From: a virus
DNA length: 23,992 bases
Direction: 5' to 3' (one strand)
Virus record (IMG/VR): IMGVR_UViG_3300025128_000332
Span: 1 to 23,992 of that record
Shown here: one piece after another, positions 13,473 to 22,654 of the stretch
How positions within the stretch are numbered: the stretch's first letter is position 1
Layout: every line of letters begins with the position of its first letter
The notes under the pieces: model-generated
Told to the model about the DNA's origin: nothing
Seen by the model: the letters and a program-made list of their open reading frames with translations, nothing else
Databases searched by the model: none
Translations under genes and position numbers: made by a program

Positions 13473-16400
13473 TATATGCTCCCGAATGTTGCTCTTGTTG
13501 TTGGATTAGGAACAAGTGTAGGGTTGATATTACCAGAACTTGATGCTGGTTGAGTTACATTTACTTGTCCTAAACCAAAAGCTGGATTAGGCTGTGATAT
13601 ATTTTTTTGTAGATTTGACAGTTGATTTCCTAACTGTTGCACTTCTGGTGTATTTTTAATTACAGCTTTTATTTGACTCTTTGCTTCATCTACACCTGAT
13701 TGTGTTTGTTGAACGGCTGTTTGTCTTAATCCTCTTAAAACAGTATTCCAAGCATTAGCTAAGAATTTTGGTCTTTCATCAACAGGCAATCCTCTTGATT
13801 GTCTCCAAGCTCTGTTAAGATCATCATGTGCTCTTTTACTTGACATGATTTGACCAATAACAAATATTCTTGCAATCTTTGGTATGTTAGAAAGAAAGTT
13901 AGTAACAATATTACCAGCAACTAAATCACCAGATGCTGTATCTTTTGACATTAACTTTAGAACTCTACCAAACTCAATCATACTTTTAGCTTCTTCATCA
14001 CCAAAAATTAATTTTAGTTTACCTGGTGTTTTAGCTATACCTGACAAATCAGCTTTTAAAATTCTATCACCCCACTGACCCATATCTTTAGCTGATATAG
14101 TTACACCTATATCATCTGTCATATCTTCTAAAAATTTTGTACGTATTGCAGATAAGGCTTCGTTATTACCTTTATAGTAATTCATTATCTGCCCTATTTC
14201 ATCTAAAGTTGTGCCTTGAGCAGTTATTAAATTAGCTGTTTCTTCAGGTGTTGCTTGATCTCTTAAAATTTTTCTAAATGTTTTACCACTAAAATCATCA
14301 GAATAAGTTTTAGATACATCTAAAGCTCTACGGACAGCAGATACAATATCTCCTGATTCTTCTAATCCATTTGCTAAAGCTGTTGCTAATAACTGTTCAT
14401 CTATTTTTGAAACTTTTAAATCTTGAAACTTTGAAGCGTATTGTTTTAATTGTTTATATCCAGCAGTGCCGAACAATTCTTCGCCAGTTGATCCTAACTT
14501 ATTAACCTGATCTATAAATTCATTTGGTTTAAATTTATTTGCTATGGTAGAACCAAAACCTGTTTTAGTTAAAGCATTACGTGTCCACTCTTCACCTATT
14601 CTTTTCTTTAAATTATTATAAGTTTTATCATTGTTTATAGCTTTTTTTAAAGACTGAAGTTTTGTAGGTTTATTATTTTCTATTAAATTAAGAACAAATC
14701 CTTTTATATTTGGAATAGATCCGTCAACTCTAGCGTTGTCTATTAAATCTTTATAACCTGTTGCTCTTTGAACTTCTTGAAAATCTTTCATACCTTGAGC
14801 ATAAAAAGATCGTGCTTCATCTAATGAATTAGATGCAGATTTAAGTGCTTTTTTATCAAATCCTTTAGGTAATTTTGTTGATTGAACAAGACTATCTAAA
14901 TTTTTTGTTGTTAATAAATCATCTAAATTATTTAACAAATATTTATAACCAGTAGTAAGTGTTTGAGAGTTTCTTATAATTTTAGAGTTTGCTACTATGT
15001 TACGTATAACATCATCTGCTGCACCTTCTGCGACATTTACATTTCCGTGTAGTAAGTCATTAACTGTTTTTCTCAAAGTGTATAATTCTTTAAAAGATGT
15101 TTTGCCACCTAAATTTTGCAATTGTTCTTGTAATTGCAATGCAACTCTTCTTTCAATAGCTGCTTCTCCTACATTTAAAGCTCCTGTAGGATAATTTAAC
15201 ATTAATCCATCACCTACTTCTTTCAATGATTGTGTTGGAACAAAATTTGTTGTGCCAGTTATGTCATCTAAAATAGCATTAACTTGACCAAATTTAACTT
15301 CAGACGCTTCTTCAAAAACTTTAAAAGCCTGATTTATATTTTTTAAAGCGTCTTGATTTATTTTAGAATTTTTATTTAATCCGTTTGAAATAGTATCTGC
15401 TGAGTCTTTTACACTTTTTAATATTGACTTTAATGCTTCTCTTTCTGCTCTTATTATTTCAGCGTTAGGTCCTGTAGGTGATTGAATAACATCTCTTAAT
15501 AATTCACCTGCACTTTTATCACCACTAGATGCACGTAATGCCTGTAGTTTAGCTATCCAATCACCATGATTTTTTACCATAGCTTTATGATTGTTAGTCA
15601 TTCTTGCAGAGAAACCAGTAACACTTTCTGCTAATGATTCTGTTCTGGCTAATAGAGGACTTAAACCTAATGTCTTTTTAGTTAATTGAAAACCACGCTC
15701 TGTAGCTAGACCAGCATCATCAAACAACTGACCTCCTTGTTGAGGTATGGTTGATTTTGGTGCAAGTTTACTAAATAATAAAAATGGTGTTCCAAAAGCT
15801 AATTCACCACCTGCCGCCCAAAGAGCTTCACGACCTGCATCTTTTGCTACTTCTCCTGCTGTCTGATCGTTAACACCTACTATGGCTTCTCCAGCTTCTT
15901 CAGCTACAGAAGCAGTAGCGGCACCTGCTCCTGCTCCAAGAGCACCACCAATAAGTGTACCTACAGGTCCAAATGCAGTTCCTGCTGCAGCACCTTTTAG
16001 TCCTCCAGCAACAGCACCAGCAACTTCAGGAACAATACCAGCTAAATCAGCAAAGTCATACCTACTAAGACCACTCTCATCAATGATAACATTTTTGTCT
16101 GTCTCTAAACCAAATTGTTTTGCACCACTTGGTGTTAAAGCAAACTGTCCACGATTATCTTGTGTAAAATCATTGTCAGATAAACCAAACTTTTTTAAAA
16201 CTTTAACTTTTTCAGAATCTTTTTCAGCAACAGATAAAGAAGCACGGAGCTTGGCATTTTTTATTCCAGTGGTTCTGTCGAACATTTGTTCGTCTTTTTC
16301 TTTTGCTTCTGTTTGTTTTTTATCTGTTTTTATACCTGTTCCTCTTTTATAATATTCAGGAACATCTAATCCACTTGGTTTATCTCTTAATGCTTTGTAA

Positions 16401-16492
16401 GCATCAGCAACTGTTTCAAATTCAGGAGTGCCTTTTTTATCTTTATTCGCTACTATCCAATCTGCATATTTCTCTAATTCAGCTTGACTCAT
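13472..16492 (-). CDS. Large virion protein, probably internal or ejection protein
   Basis: This 1006-aa protein is largely helical, rich in K, N, L and Q. A long Gly/Ala segment lies at about 150-205 (V-A-G-A-V-A-G-G-L-K-G-A-A-A-G-T-A, and L-G-A-G-A-G-A-A-T-A-S), which looks able to insert into or cross a membrane. Helical proteins with such a segment, placed after the tail genes, are often ejected with the DNA in short-tailed phages. The C terminus is Q/N/P-rich and disordered. The start is next to the 565-aa gene and the end is coupled to the lysozyme. A lytic domain is not seen. The function is inferred from size, composition and position. Confidence 0.65.
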   Translation of the reverse strand: MSQAELEKYADWIVANKDKKGTPEFETVADAYKALRDKPSGLDVPEYYKRGTGIKTDKKQTEAKEKDEQMFDRTTGIKNAKLRASLSVAEKDSEKVKVLKKFGLSDNDFTQDNRGQFALTPSGAKQFGLETDKNVIIDESGLSRYDFADLAGIVPEVAGAVAGGLKGAAAGTAFGPVGTLIGGALGAGAGAATASVAEEAGEAIVGVNDQTAGEVAKDAGREALWAAGGELAFGTPFLLFSKLAPKSTIPQQGGQLFDDAGLATERGFQLTKKTLGLSPLLARTESLAESVTGFSARMTNNHKAMVKNHGDWIAKLQALRASSGDKSAGELLRDVIQSPTGPNAEIIRAEREALKSILKSVKDSADTISNGLNKNSKINQDALKNINQAFKVFEEASEVKFGQVNAILDDITGTTNFVPTQSLKEVGDGLMLNYPTGALNVGEAAIERRVALQLQEQLQNLGGKTSFKELYTLRKTVNDLLHGNVNVAEGAADDVIRNIVANSKIIRNSQTLTTGYKYLLNNLDDLLTTKNLDSLVQSTKLPKGFDKKALKSASNSLDEARSFYAQGMKDFQEVQRATGYKDLIDNARVDGSIPNIKGFVLNLIENNKPTKLQSLKKAINNDKTYNNLKKRIGEEWTRNALTKTGFGSTIANKFKPNEFIDQVNKLGSTGEELFGTAGYKQLKQYASKFQDLKVSKIDEQLLATALANGLEESGDIVSAVRRALDVSKTYSDDFSGKTFRKILRDQATPEETANLITAQGTTLDEIGQIMNYYKGNNEALSAIRTKFLEDMTDDIGVTISAKDMGQWGDRILKADLSGIAKTPGKLKLIFGDEEAKSMIEFGRVLKLMSKDTASGDLVAGNIVTNFLSNIPKIARIFVIGQIMSSKRAHDDLNRAWRQSRGLPVDERPKFLANAWNTVLRGLRQTAVQQTQSGVDEAKSQIKAVIKNTPEVQQLGNQLSNLQKNISQPNPAFGLGQVNVTQPASSSGNINPTLVPNPTTRATFGSI

Positions 16493-16495
16493 ACC

Positions 16496-18193
16496 TTATT
16501 GTTCCAATACTTGATTAGCTGCGTTTACTTTTTCTGCCACAGGTCCTAAATTGTAACCATATTGACCTAACTCTATGTATGCTCTGTCTAAAGAATCTCT
16601 TGATGCTTTGACAGTCAACTCAAAAACTTTTTGTAATTTTTCAGCTAAAAACTCTGGATCACCACTATCAATTTCTTTAAGACTTATTGTACCAACAAAG
16701 TCTTCTACTAAAGCTCTATCACGATCTGATATTGTTTTACCTGCTTCACCTAATATCAAAGCTGCATTTCCTGCTTGAATTGTTTTTAATATGTATTGTG
16801 CTCTTTTAGTAGGATTATCCATGCCTTTAGCCATACCAAAAGATTTAGCCCAACTAATTCCTAAACTTTGTAGTTTTGCTGGTATAGTAGTTCCTCCATC
16901 TTGTGCTATTGCATTTACCTCTTTTAACTCATCTTCTAATTTAGTATATGATCGTTCTCTAGTATTTAATTCTTTTGCTATTGATGCTATTGGTGTTAAT
17001 AACGCACCAGAAACTTTGTCTGAACCTTTATAATTTTTATCAGGAAGTTGAACTTGAATATTTAATTCTGGCAATAATTCAATTTTAGTTGCTTTACTCA
17101 TATACTTATCTCCATATTCTTCTGGAGTCATTTGAGCAATTCTTATTTCATCATCTAATTGTTGTTTTTGTAAAGCTAAATCATAAATAAATTTTTGATT
17201 CATTTTTTGCATGTCGTAACTTTGACCAACACCCATTTTATTTAATTCAAAAATTTTATTAGCAATGTCTTGGCTTTTAGCTTGATTAGTGCCTATGTCT
17301 TTTTGCCTTTGCCCTAAAGCATATTTACCTGCAGCTAATTGACCAGCTCTAGCTTCTGCTTTTGCTTTCTCAAGAGCAGGCAATGCCTTCTCTCCAGCCT
17401 TACCAACCTCACTTAATATATTACCTACATTAAAACCTTTACCTGCTTTGTTCTGCATAAGAGCTAAACCAAGAGAAGTTAAAGCCATAGACTTATCAAC
17501 TTTACCAGAAGCATCTATACCTGTAGCTTTTTCAAACTCTTTTTTATAATCTTCAATGCTACCTACCTCAACATCTTCCCCTAAAGCAGCTATATATGAA
17601 TCCATACCAGATTTCATCAATTGCTCTTCTGGTGTTAATCCACCTGTGCCTGTGCCTGTATCTGCTTTACCATCAGCTTTAGTTGTATCAGGTGATATTA
17701 ACCCCTCATCTTCTTCTTTTCTTAATTCAAAATCTGAAGAGTCTGTTGCACCTTTAGTTTTGCCTTTTTGATTAGTTAACTTGTTAATTTCTTTTTGAAT
17801 ATTAGAGTCTATCAATCCCTGATCTTCTTCTACTCTTAATTCATCAAAAGGAGTTGGTGTATATTTTTGTAACGGACCAAAAGGACGCATTAATTTTAAT
17901 TCTTCTTGTTTTTTTTGTTCTTCTAATGCAGATGCACTTGGACTTGCTAAATATTTAGCAGTATCAACAACAACATCACCTGGCGTTGGAATTTTGTTTG
18001 CTTGATCAATTGCAAAATTACCAGTGTTATAAATATCTCTTATAATATCTATGGCTTCACCACTACCACTTGCAATTGCATTTCCTATACCTTGTAAAAG
18101 AGATCCACCTTTTGTTTTAGCACCACTAAATAAATTAGCACCAGCTTCACTTAATCCTCTGCCAGGTCCACTATATCTTCCTATTTGTACCAT
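16496..18193 (-). CDS. Virion-associated protein with a repeated acidic motif
   Basis: This 565-aa protein is not assigned to a family. The N-terminal 70 residues are Gly/Ala-rich. A short acidic motif, E-L-R-x-E-E-D-x-G-L-I, occurs twice, at about 118-128 and 156-166, in a low-complexity region. From about 240 on the protein is strongly helical and K/A/Q-rich (A-L-E-K-A-K-A-E-A-R-A-G-Q-L-A). It lies between two other virion-like genes with gaps of only three bases, so it is probably another internal or neck component made late. The repeated motif may bind a partner in the particle; that is a guess. Confidence 0.6.
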   Translation of the reverse strand: MVQIGRYSGPGRGLSEAGANLFSGAKTKGGSLLQGIGNAIASGSGEAIDIIRDIYNTGNFAIDQANKIPTPGDVVVDTAKYLASPSASALEEQKKQEELKLMRPFGPLQKYTPTPFDELRVEEDQGLIDSNIQKEINKLTNQKGKTKGATDSSDFELRKEEDEGLISPDTTKADGKADTGTGTGGLTPEEQLMKSGMDSYIAALGEDVEVGSIEDYKKEFEKATGIDASGKVDKSMALTSLGLALMQNKAGKGFNVGNILSEVGKAGEKALPALEKAKAEARAGQLAAGKYALGQRQKDIGTNQAKSQDIANKIFELNKMGVGQSYDMQKMNQKFIYDLALQKQQLDDEIRIAQMTPEEYGDKYMSKATKIELLPELNIQVQLPDKNYKGSDKVSGALLTPIASIAKELNTRERSYTKLEDELKEVNAIAQDGGTTIPAKLQSLGISWAKSFGMAKGMDNPTKRAQYILKTIQAGNAALILGEAGKTISDRDRALVEDFVGTISLKEIDSGDPEFLAEKLQKVFELTVKASRDSLDRAYIELGQYGYNLGPVAEKVNAANQVLEQ

Positions 18194-18196
18194 AAT

Positions 18197-19255
18197 TTAC
18201 TTCCCGTATGGAGCAACACCCTGTAAGGCTGTATAAGCACCTATACCTGCTAGGAATGGGTTTGTTGCTGGTGTTACTGTAGATTGAAATGTACTTGCTA
18301 TGTCAGAGCTTGGCATACCTGATAAAAAGCTAGAACCTAATTGAAGTCTTGTATAAGGCTCCATAATGTTCTGCATTTGATTTTGTCTATAAGAATCAAG
18401 CATCTGTTGTTGATAGTTACGACCCATCTGACCAAGACTCGTAAGAGAACCTATATCAGCACGACCAAGCTCAGATGTTAATCTTCCCAAATCTCCAGTA
18501 GTGCCAGCAAAACGATTATAGACATCACCCAGACCTCCGAATTTACCACCAATATCTCCAAACCTCGTACCTACCTCTCCTAATTGACTACCCAATCTAC
18601 CAGATAATTCTGTACCACCAAGAAAATTTTTCATAGCATTTTGAAAACCAGATGAACGTAAACCACCTAATGTTCGTGCCTTTTGATCTGCTGTGTTTCT
18701 AGCTAATTCTGCTTCAAGAACAGCACTACGACCACTACCACGACCTGCACCTATGCCTTGTCCTTTGCCTTGGAGTCCACTCAATAATTGTTGTCTCTTT
18801 TGACCATAATCTCTGTCAATATCTTTCTCAGCTTGTTGTATAACTTGTTCTTGATATGGATCAAAAAACTTTTGAACACCTGCTGATGGATCAGCTAAAG
18901 CACCTATACCTCTAGATATAGCTGTTCCTGCTGCACCTAATGGTGTCATAGCTGTTCCTAATGCTTGTTGTCCAGCTCCTAAAGAACCTAGTCCTTGACC
19001 TACTTGATCAGATGCACTTTGTACAAATGGTGCAAAAGAACCGAACATTTGTGGAGCATATGCAAAAGCCATTTTTTGTAATGGATCTAAGCCAGCTAAT
19101 TTAAAGTCAGGTAAATCTATAGGCTTATCAAGTAAGCCTGGCGTTGTTTGAGTTTCTCCATCAAACGTACCAAACAAACTTTGCAACATACGTTTTTGCA
19201 AACCCTCAAGATAAGGTGGTAGACGTTTTACACTCTCAACTGTTTGAACTGACAT
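18197..19255 (-). CDS. Gly/Leu/Gln-rich virion protein
   Basis: This 352-aa protein is of a type often seen among marine phage structural genes, but it has no domain I can name. The N terminus (P-P-Y-L-E-G-L-Q-K) is followed by Gly-rich segments. The central F-D-P-Y-Q-E-Q-V-I-Q-Q-A-E-K-D-I-D-R-D-Y (about 130-150) looks like a helix that may be conserved. Regular G-x-x-G-x-x spacing (L-G-E-V-G-T-R-F-G-D-I-G-G-K-F-G-G-L) occurs at about 215-245. It shares a start/stop junction with the 262-aa gene upstream and is three bases from the 565-aa gene, so it is part of one virion operon. Confidence 0.6.
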   Translation of the reverse strand: MSVQTVESVKRLPPYLEGLQKRMLQSLFGTFDGETQTTPGLLDKPIDLPDFKLAGLDPLQKMAFAYAPQMFGSFAPFVQSASDQVGQGLGSLGAGQQALGTAMTPLGAAGTAISRGIGALADPSAGVQKFFDPYQEQVIQQAEKDIDRDYGQKRQQLLSGLQGKGQGIGAGRGSGRSAVLEAELARNTADQKARTLGGLRSSGFQNAMKNFLGGTELSGRLGSQLGEVGTRFGDIGGKFGGLGDVYNRFAGTTGDLGRLTSELGRADIGSLTSLGQMGRNYQQQMLDSYRQNQMQNIMEPYTRLQLGSSFLSGMPSSDIASTFQSTVTPATNPFLAGIGAYTALQGVAPYGK

Positions 19256-20043
19256 TACGCCTTCCTCTCTAAATCACCCATCATATCATAGGCTCTTTGT
19301 ATACCAAGTCTCTGATTCCCATTACCTAAACCTTTTACTGCATCTTTTGTTAATACAAACTCACCAGCAGTCAACATAGCTGGTACATCATCTTTTGTTC
19401 CAGAACCCTCAGATGGGTCTATACCACCATCACGTCTAGGAAATTGCATCTCACCACCTTGAGCTTTATAAGATAAAGGTAATCCACCTACTTGTCCACC
19501 AGGACCTCCACCACCAAAAGGTCTTTGCTCAAATCCATAAGGAGATTTCTCCTCTTCATCTCCTGATGCTAACAATTGTGCTAATAATCCTGCAGCCAAA
19601 CCTTCTCCTACATTTGTATTTAAAAATTTACCTAATATCGAGTCTTCTAAACCTAAAGATTGAGCAAATTCACCAGCATATGTTTTTGGTTCAAATTTTG
19701 GTGCTGATTCTATATTTGTTGTCGATGCGTCAGTTGTTTGTGTTTGAGTAGGTTCTGCTCCTTTATTTAATCTACCCTCTTGTCCACCATATAAAATACT
19801 AAGTCTGGGATCTGTTCCTTTATTTAATCTACCCTCTTGTCCACCATATAATGCACTAAGACCTGATGGTAATCCTAACTTATCAAGAAGAGCACCTTTT
19901 AACATATCTTTTGGATTCTTACCACTTAAAGCACCTGACAGTAAACTCATCACGGCAGGACTGCCTAATCCCTTACCCATACCTGGTGCTATCGCATTTA
20001 CAGCTATGGGAGCTAGTTTTTTTAATATGTTACCTAAATTCAT
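19255..20043 (-). CDS. Virion-associated protein with a duplicated 19-residue segment
   Basis: This 262-aa protein has a Gly/Leu-rich N terminus and then two tandem copies of a 19-residue unit with the core L-Y-G-G-Q-E-G-R-L-N-K-G at about residues 64-101. After a T/Q-rich linker comes a hydrophobic patch (G-L-A-A-G-L-L-A-Q-L-L, near 152). The C terminus has A-M-L-T-A-G-E-F-V-L-T-K-D-A-V, a motif found near the ends of phage tail and neck-region proteins. The exact job is unknown. It is the first of four adjacent virion-type genes ahead of the lysozyme gene. Confidence 0.6.
   Translation of the reverse strand: MNLGNILKKLAPIAVNAIAPGMGKGLGSPAVMSLLSGALSGKNPKDMLKGALLDKLGLPSGLSALYGGQEGRLNKGTDPRLSILYGGQEGRLNKGAEPTQTQTTDASTTNIESAPKFEPKTYAGEFAQSLGLEDSILGKFLNTNVGEGLAAGLLAQLLASGDEEEKSPYGFEQRPFGGGGPGGQVGGLPLSYKAQGGEMQFPRRDGGIDPSEGSGTKDDVPAMLTAGEFVLTKDAVKGLGNGNQRLGIQRAYDMMGDLERKA
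19760..19851 (-). repeat. 57-nt tandem duplication inside the 262-aa virion gene
   Basis: Two copies of a 35-nt identical core (19760-19794 and 19817-19851) lie 57 nt apart, in frame. They code for the repeated 19-residue unit described for the gene at 19255-20043. The near identity at DNA level points to a recent duplication or ongoing homogenisation. It could change copy number between strains. Confidence 0.8.
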
Positions 20044-20052
20044 ACTTTTATC

Positions 20053-20376
20053 CTAACTTATTTCTAAATAACTTACAACTAAATGTAAACGATTAGCTGT
20101 TGCTGCTGTTGCTTTTAATATTTCAGAGTCTTGTAAAACCAATGGTTGAGTCAATAACTCAACTGTTGTATTTGCACCAACAGCTTTTACTTTAAATAAA
20201 CTAAACACTGCACTATCTGTATCTGTAATAGTTAATGTAATTGTATCTGCATTTCCACTGTCTTCTGATGCTAAAATAGATTTTATTATATTTGTAGAGC
20301 CAACAGGTGTTGTTAACACAGTTGTTGCACCTGTTGTTGTTAAATCTACTTTTGCATTTTTGTATGTATTAGCCAT
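20053..20376 (-). CDS. Small beta-rich virion protein
   Basis: This 107-aa protein starts M-A-N-T-Y-K-N-A-K at ATG 20376, fixed by a TAATG overlap with the 52-aa gene. An in-frame TTG at 20391 is unlikely. The sequence is Thr/Val-rich and probably all beta (T-T-G-A-T-T-V-L-T-T-P, then T-I-T-L-T-I-T-D-T-D), with S-T-N-I-I-K-S-I-L near 25. Proteins of this look serve as decoration or tail-associated subunits in marine phages. The precise function is not known. Confidence 0.6.
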   Translation of the reverse strand: MANTYKNAKVDLTTTGATTVLTTPVGSTNIIKSILASEDSGNADTITLTITDTDSAVFSLFKVKAVGANTTVELLTQPLVLQDSEILKATAATANRLHLVVSYLEIS

Positions 20377-20534
20377 TATCCTGTAAACCAACCAAATGCT
20401 TGTGCATCTTCCTCAATAGTGCTTGTTGTTTGTTGAGAAATAAATAATTCTAACGCTCTTATCAAATCTTCTACATATTGTCTATCAATTTGTTCGGGTG
20501 GTTCAGGTAATCTTGGAGGTATAACAACTGACAT
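20376..20534 (-). CDS. 52-aa hypothetical protein coupled at both ends
   Basis: A short frame begins M-S-V-V-I-P-P-R-L-P-E-P-P-E-Q-I-D-R and ends D-A-Q-A-F-G-W-F-T-G. Its start shares the A of TAATG with the stop of the 706-aa gene, and its own stop forms a second TAATG with the next gene. The double junction fills the gap exactly, so the frame is very probably real. The Pro-rich N terminus followed by an amphipathic helix (V-E-D-L-I-R-A-L-E-L-F-I) suggests a small structural or adaptor peptide. No family is recognised. Confidence 0.7.
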   Translation of the reverse strand: MSVVIPPRLPEPPEQIDRQYVEDLIRALELFISQQTTSTIEEDAQAFGWFTG

Positions 20535-22654
20535 TATCTTCTCCCATCTGGTCTAATATTAACTCTAGGAGTACCTAATTTCCATTTCATACCTGTTGCA
20601 CTTGAATCAACACGCAAAGCAAATGAACGACCTCTAGCTCTTAAATCTATTTGATTGGTAAATAACTCAACGGGTGATGTAGCTGTTCTTGTTGCTGTGC
20701 CACTAGATGTATTACCATAATCTTCACCAGGCTCATTCCTTGCTTTGATTGTAAAGTTAGCCGCAGGTGTACTTTGATTAACAGAACCCTCAAATGTCAA
20801 ATCAGGTATAACTTTTTGTATAAGCGTAAACTTATCACCATCACCTATATCCATTGGTGCTGACTCAATAAATGATGTCATAGCAGAGCCATCATCATCA
20901 TAACCTGTTTCGTGATTAAATAAATTAGGACTTCCAGCAGCTATTGGAAATGTTCGGATACCTCTATCTAGCCAAGCAGTTCTTGCTAACGTACCAAAAT
21001 ACCATATCTTTTGACCATAGTTATATACAACATACTTATCTATATCACCCGTGCCACCATTGTTTAACGAGTTTGATTCAGAAGGATAAAACCATATGAC
21101 TTCTGTGTATTCAGAATTAACTCCTGCAATAACTTTGTCTGCTTGTTGACTATTAAAATCAAGAAATACTTTATCTTTGACAGTACAAGGTAAAGTCTGC
21201 GTACCACCAGCATATACATAAAAATTATCTTTACCCATCCAAAATACAAAATCTTGTGTAGCAACAGCTGCTTGCGGTCCCATGATTGTTATATTAGATG
21301 CTATTTGTTCTATACCATAATACAATGGTGCACCTAAATATCTAAGTGTATGTAAAGAAATATCAGTAAAAACAAGTATTTCACGTTTTGTTTTAACAGC
21401 TTGTACAAACTCAGAGCCAGATCCTATACTTAAAAAACCTGCACTCGTTGTTGCTGATACAGTGTAAACAAGTGGATTGTCAAAAGATGAAAATCTTACT
21501 AACAATGGGTCTTGTGTCGTTGTTGCATAAGTATTAGCACCAAAGGCAAATACGTGACCTTGATCACTTACAAGAACTTGTTTTGCTATGGTAGGCACAT
21601 TTTCTGCACCAGATATAGTGCTAAGTTCTACTGCTCTTGTTGACAAACCATTTGTTTTATCCCAACGAAAAACTTGACCATCTCTAGGATTTATTAATAA
21701 ATCCTCACCAAAGTTGTCATGTGACCATGTTCGTATTTCACGAGTTGTACCACTTACAGCAGCTATACCCCAACCAGTAAAATCATCGTCAGATGACGCA
21801 TTGCCTACAGCAAGCCGAACAATTGTATTGTCATCGTGAGCCACAGCAGTTGTACCACTATGTCCTCTTGCAACAGTGAGTGTATTATCGTCAGTTGTTG
21901 CTGTTACAAGCATTAATTCTTCATCAACTAGTATAACATCGTTATCTGTTGTAATACCTGTCTCATCATCTACATCAACGGCTGTCTCACTGTTGTCTAA
22001 TGCTTCGTTTAACTGTGTTGTCAAAGCACCTGCTGTTGTACCACCAAACAGTCCAGCACCCCAACCAGTACCACCAACCTGTGAGTCAAGACCCACAGTT
22101 AGTTGATACTCTGCATCTGTTGCACTGCCACCATTACCACTGTCAGATGCGTTAGCCGTTACACTGACTGTAATAACATAAGTATTTGCATTAGTTACAG
22201 ATACAATTTGATGTTCTGCATTAAGTATAGAAGCTGTAACCAAGCCACCTAAACTCACAGCATTGCTAAAAGTAACAAAATCATTCTCTGCTGCACCGTG
22301 ATTAGCTTCTGTAACAGTTATGTTTGCAGAGCCGTTTGTAGCAGAAAATGTTGTAGAATTTGTGGTTGATGCACGAATAGGTGTAATGTCATTAAATGTA
22401 CCACCTTCTTCTATATAATATTTAAGATGTGTACCAACACCAAGAAAGTTTGATCCATCAAGTGCTAACCAGTTATGTAAACGTCTTGCTGTGCCTTCGT
22501 ATTCATTACTAGTTAGTTTTTCCCAACCACCAAACTTCTCTGGATAACCAAAGCGAAAACGTATTTTATCACAGTCAACCCAACCACCTTCGTTACTATA
22601 CTTTGTAATCTCTCTGTTGATACCTGGTTTAAACTGTAGTTTGGTTAATGGCAT
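20534..22654 (-). CDS. Tail or head-stabilisation-type structural protein
   Basis: This 706-aa protein has an N terminus (L-Q-F-K-P-G-I-N-R-E and E-G-G-W-V-D-C-D-K-I-R-F-R) that I associate with a common structural protein of marine podovirus- and siphovirus-like phages, often named stabilisation or tail protein. The middle (about 100-280) is Thr/Asn/Ala-rich and looks like an inserted immunoglobulin-like or other beta domain. The rest is beta-rich with many aromatic residues, as in a beta-propeller or tail-tube-associated fold. It is coupled by TAATG both to the gene before it (22654) and to the 52-aa gene after it. Confidence 0.68.
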   Translation of the reverse strand: MPLTKLQFKPGINREITKYSNEGGWVDCDKIRFRFGYPEKFGGWEKLTSNEYEGTARRLHNWLALDGSNFLGVGTHLKYYIEEGGTFNDITPIRASTTNSTTFSATNGSANITVTEANHGAAENDFVTFSNAVSLGGLVTASILNAEHQIVSVTNANTYVITVSVTANASDSGNGGSATDAEYQLTVGLDSQVGGTGWGAGLFGGTTAGALTTQLNEALDNSETAVDVDDETGITTDNDVILVDEELMLVTATTDDNTLTVARGHSGTTAVAHDDNTIVRLAVGNASSDDDFTGWGIAAVSGTTREIRTWSHDNFGEDLLINPRDGQVFRWDKTNGLSTRAVELSTISGAENVPTIAKQVLVSDQGHVFAFGANTYATTTQDPLLVRFSSFDNPLVYTVSATTSAGFLSIGSGSEFVQAVKTKREILVFTDISLHTLRYLGAPLYYGIEQIASNITIMGPQAAVATQDFVFWMGKDNFYVYAGGTQTLPCTVKDKVFLDFNSQQADKVIAGVNSEYTEVIWFYPSESNSLNNGGTGDIDKYVVYNYGQKIWYFGTLARTAWLDRGIRTFPIAAGSPNLFNHETGYDDDGSAMTSFIESAPMDIGDGDKFTLIQKVIPDLTFEGSVNQSTPAANFTIKARNEPGEDYGNTSSGTATRTATSPVELFTNQIDLRARGRSFALRVDSSATGMKWKLGTPRVNIRPDGRR

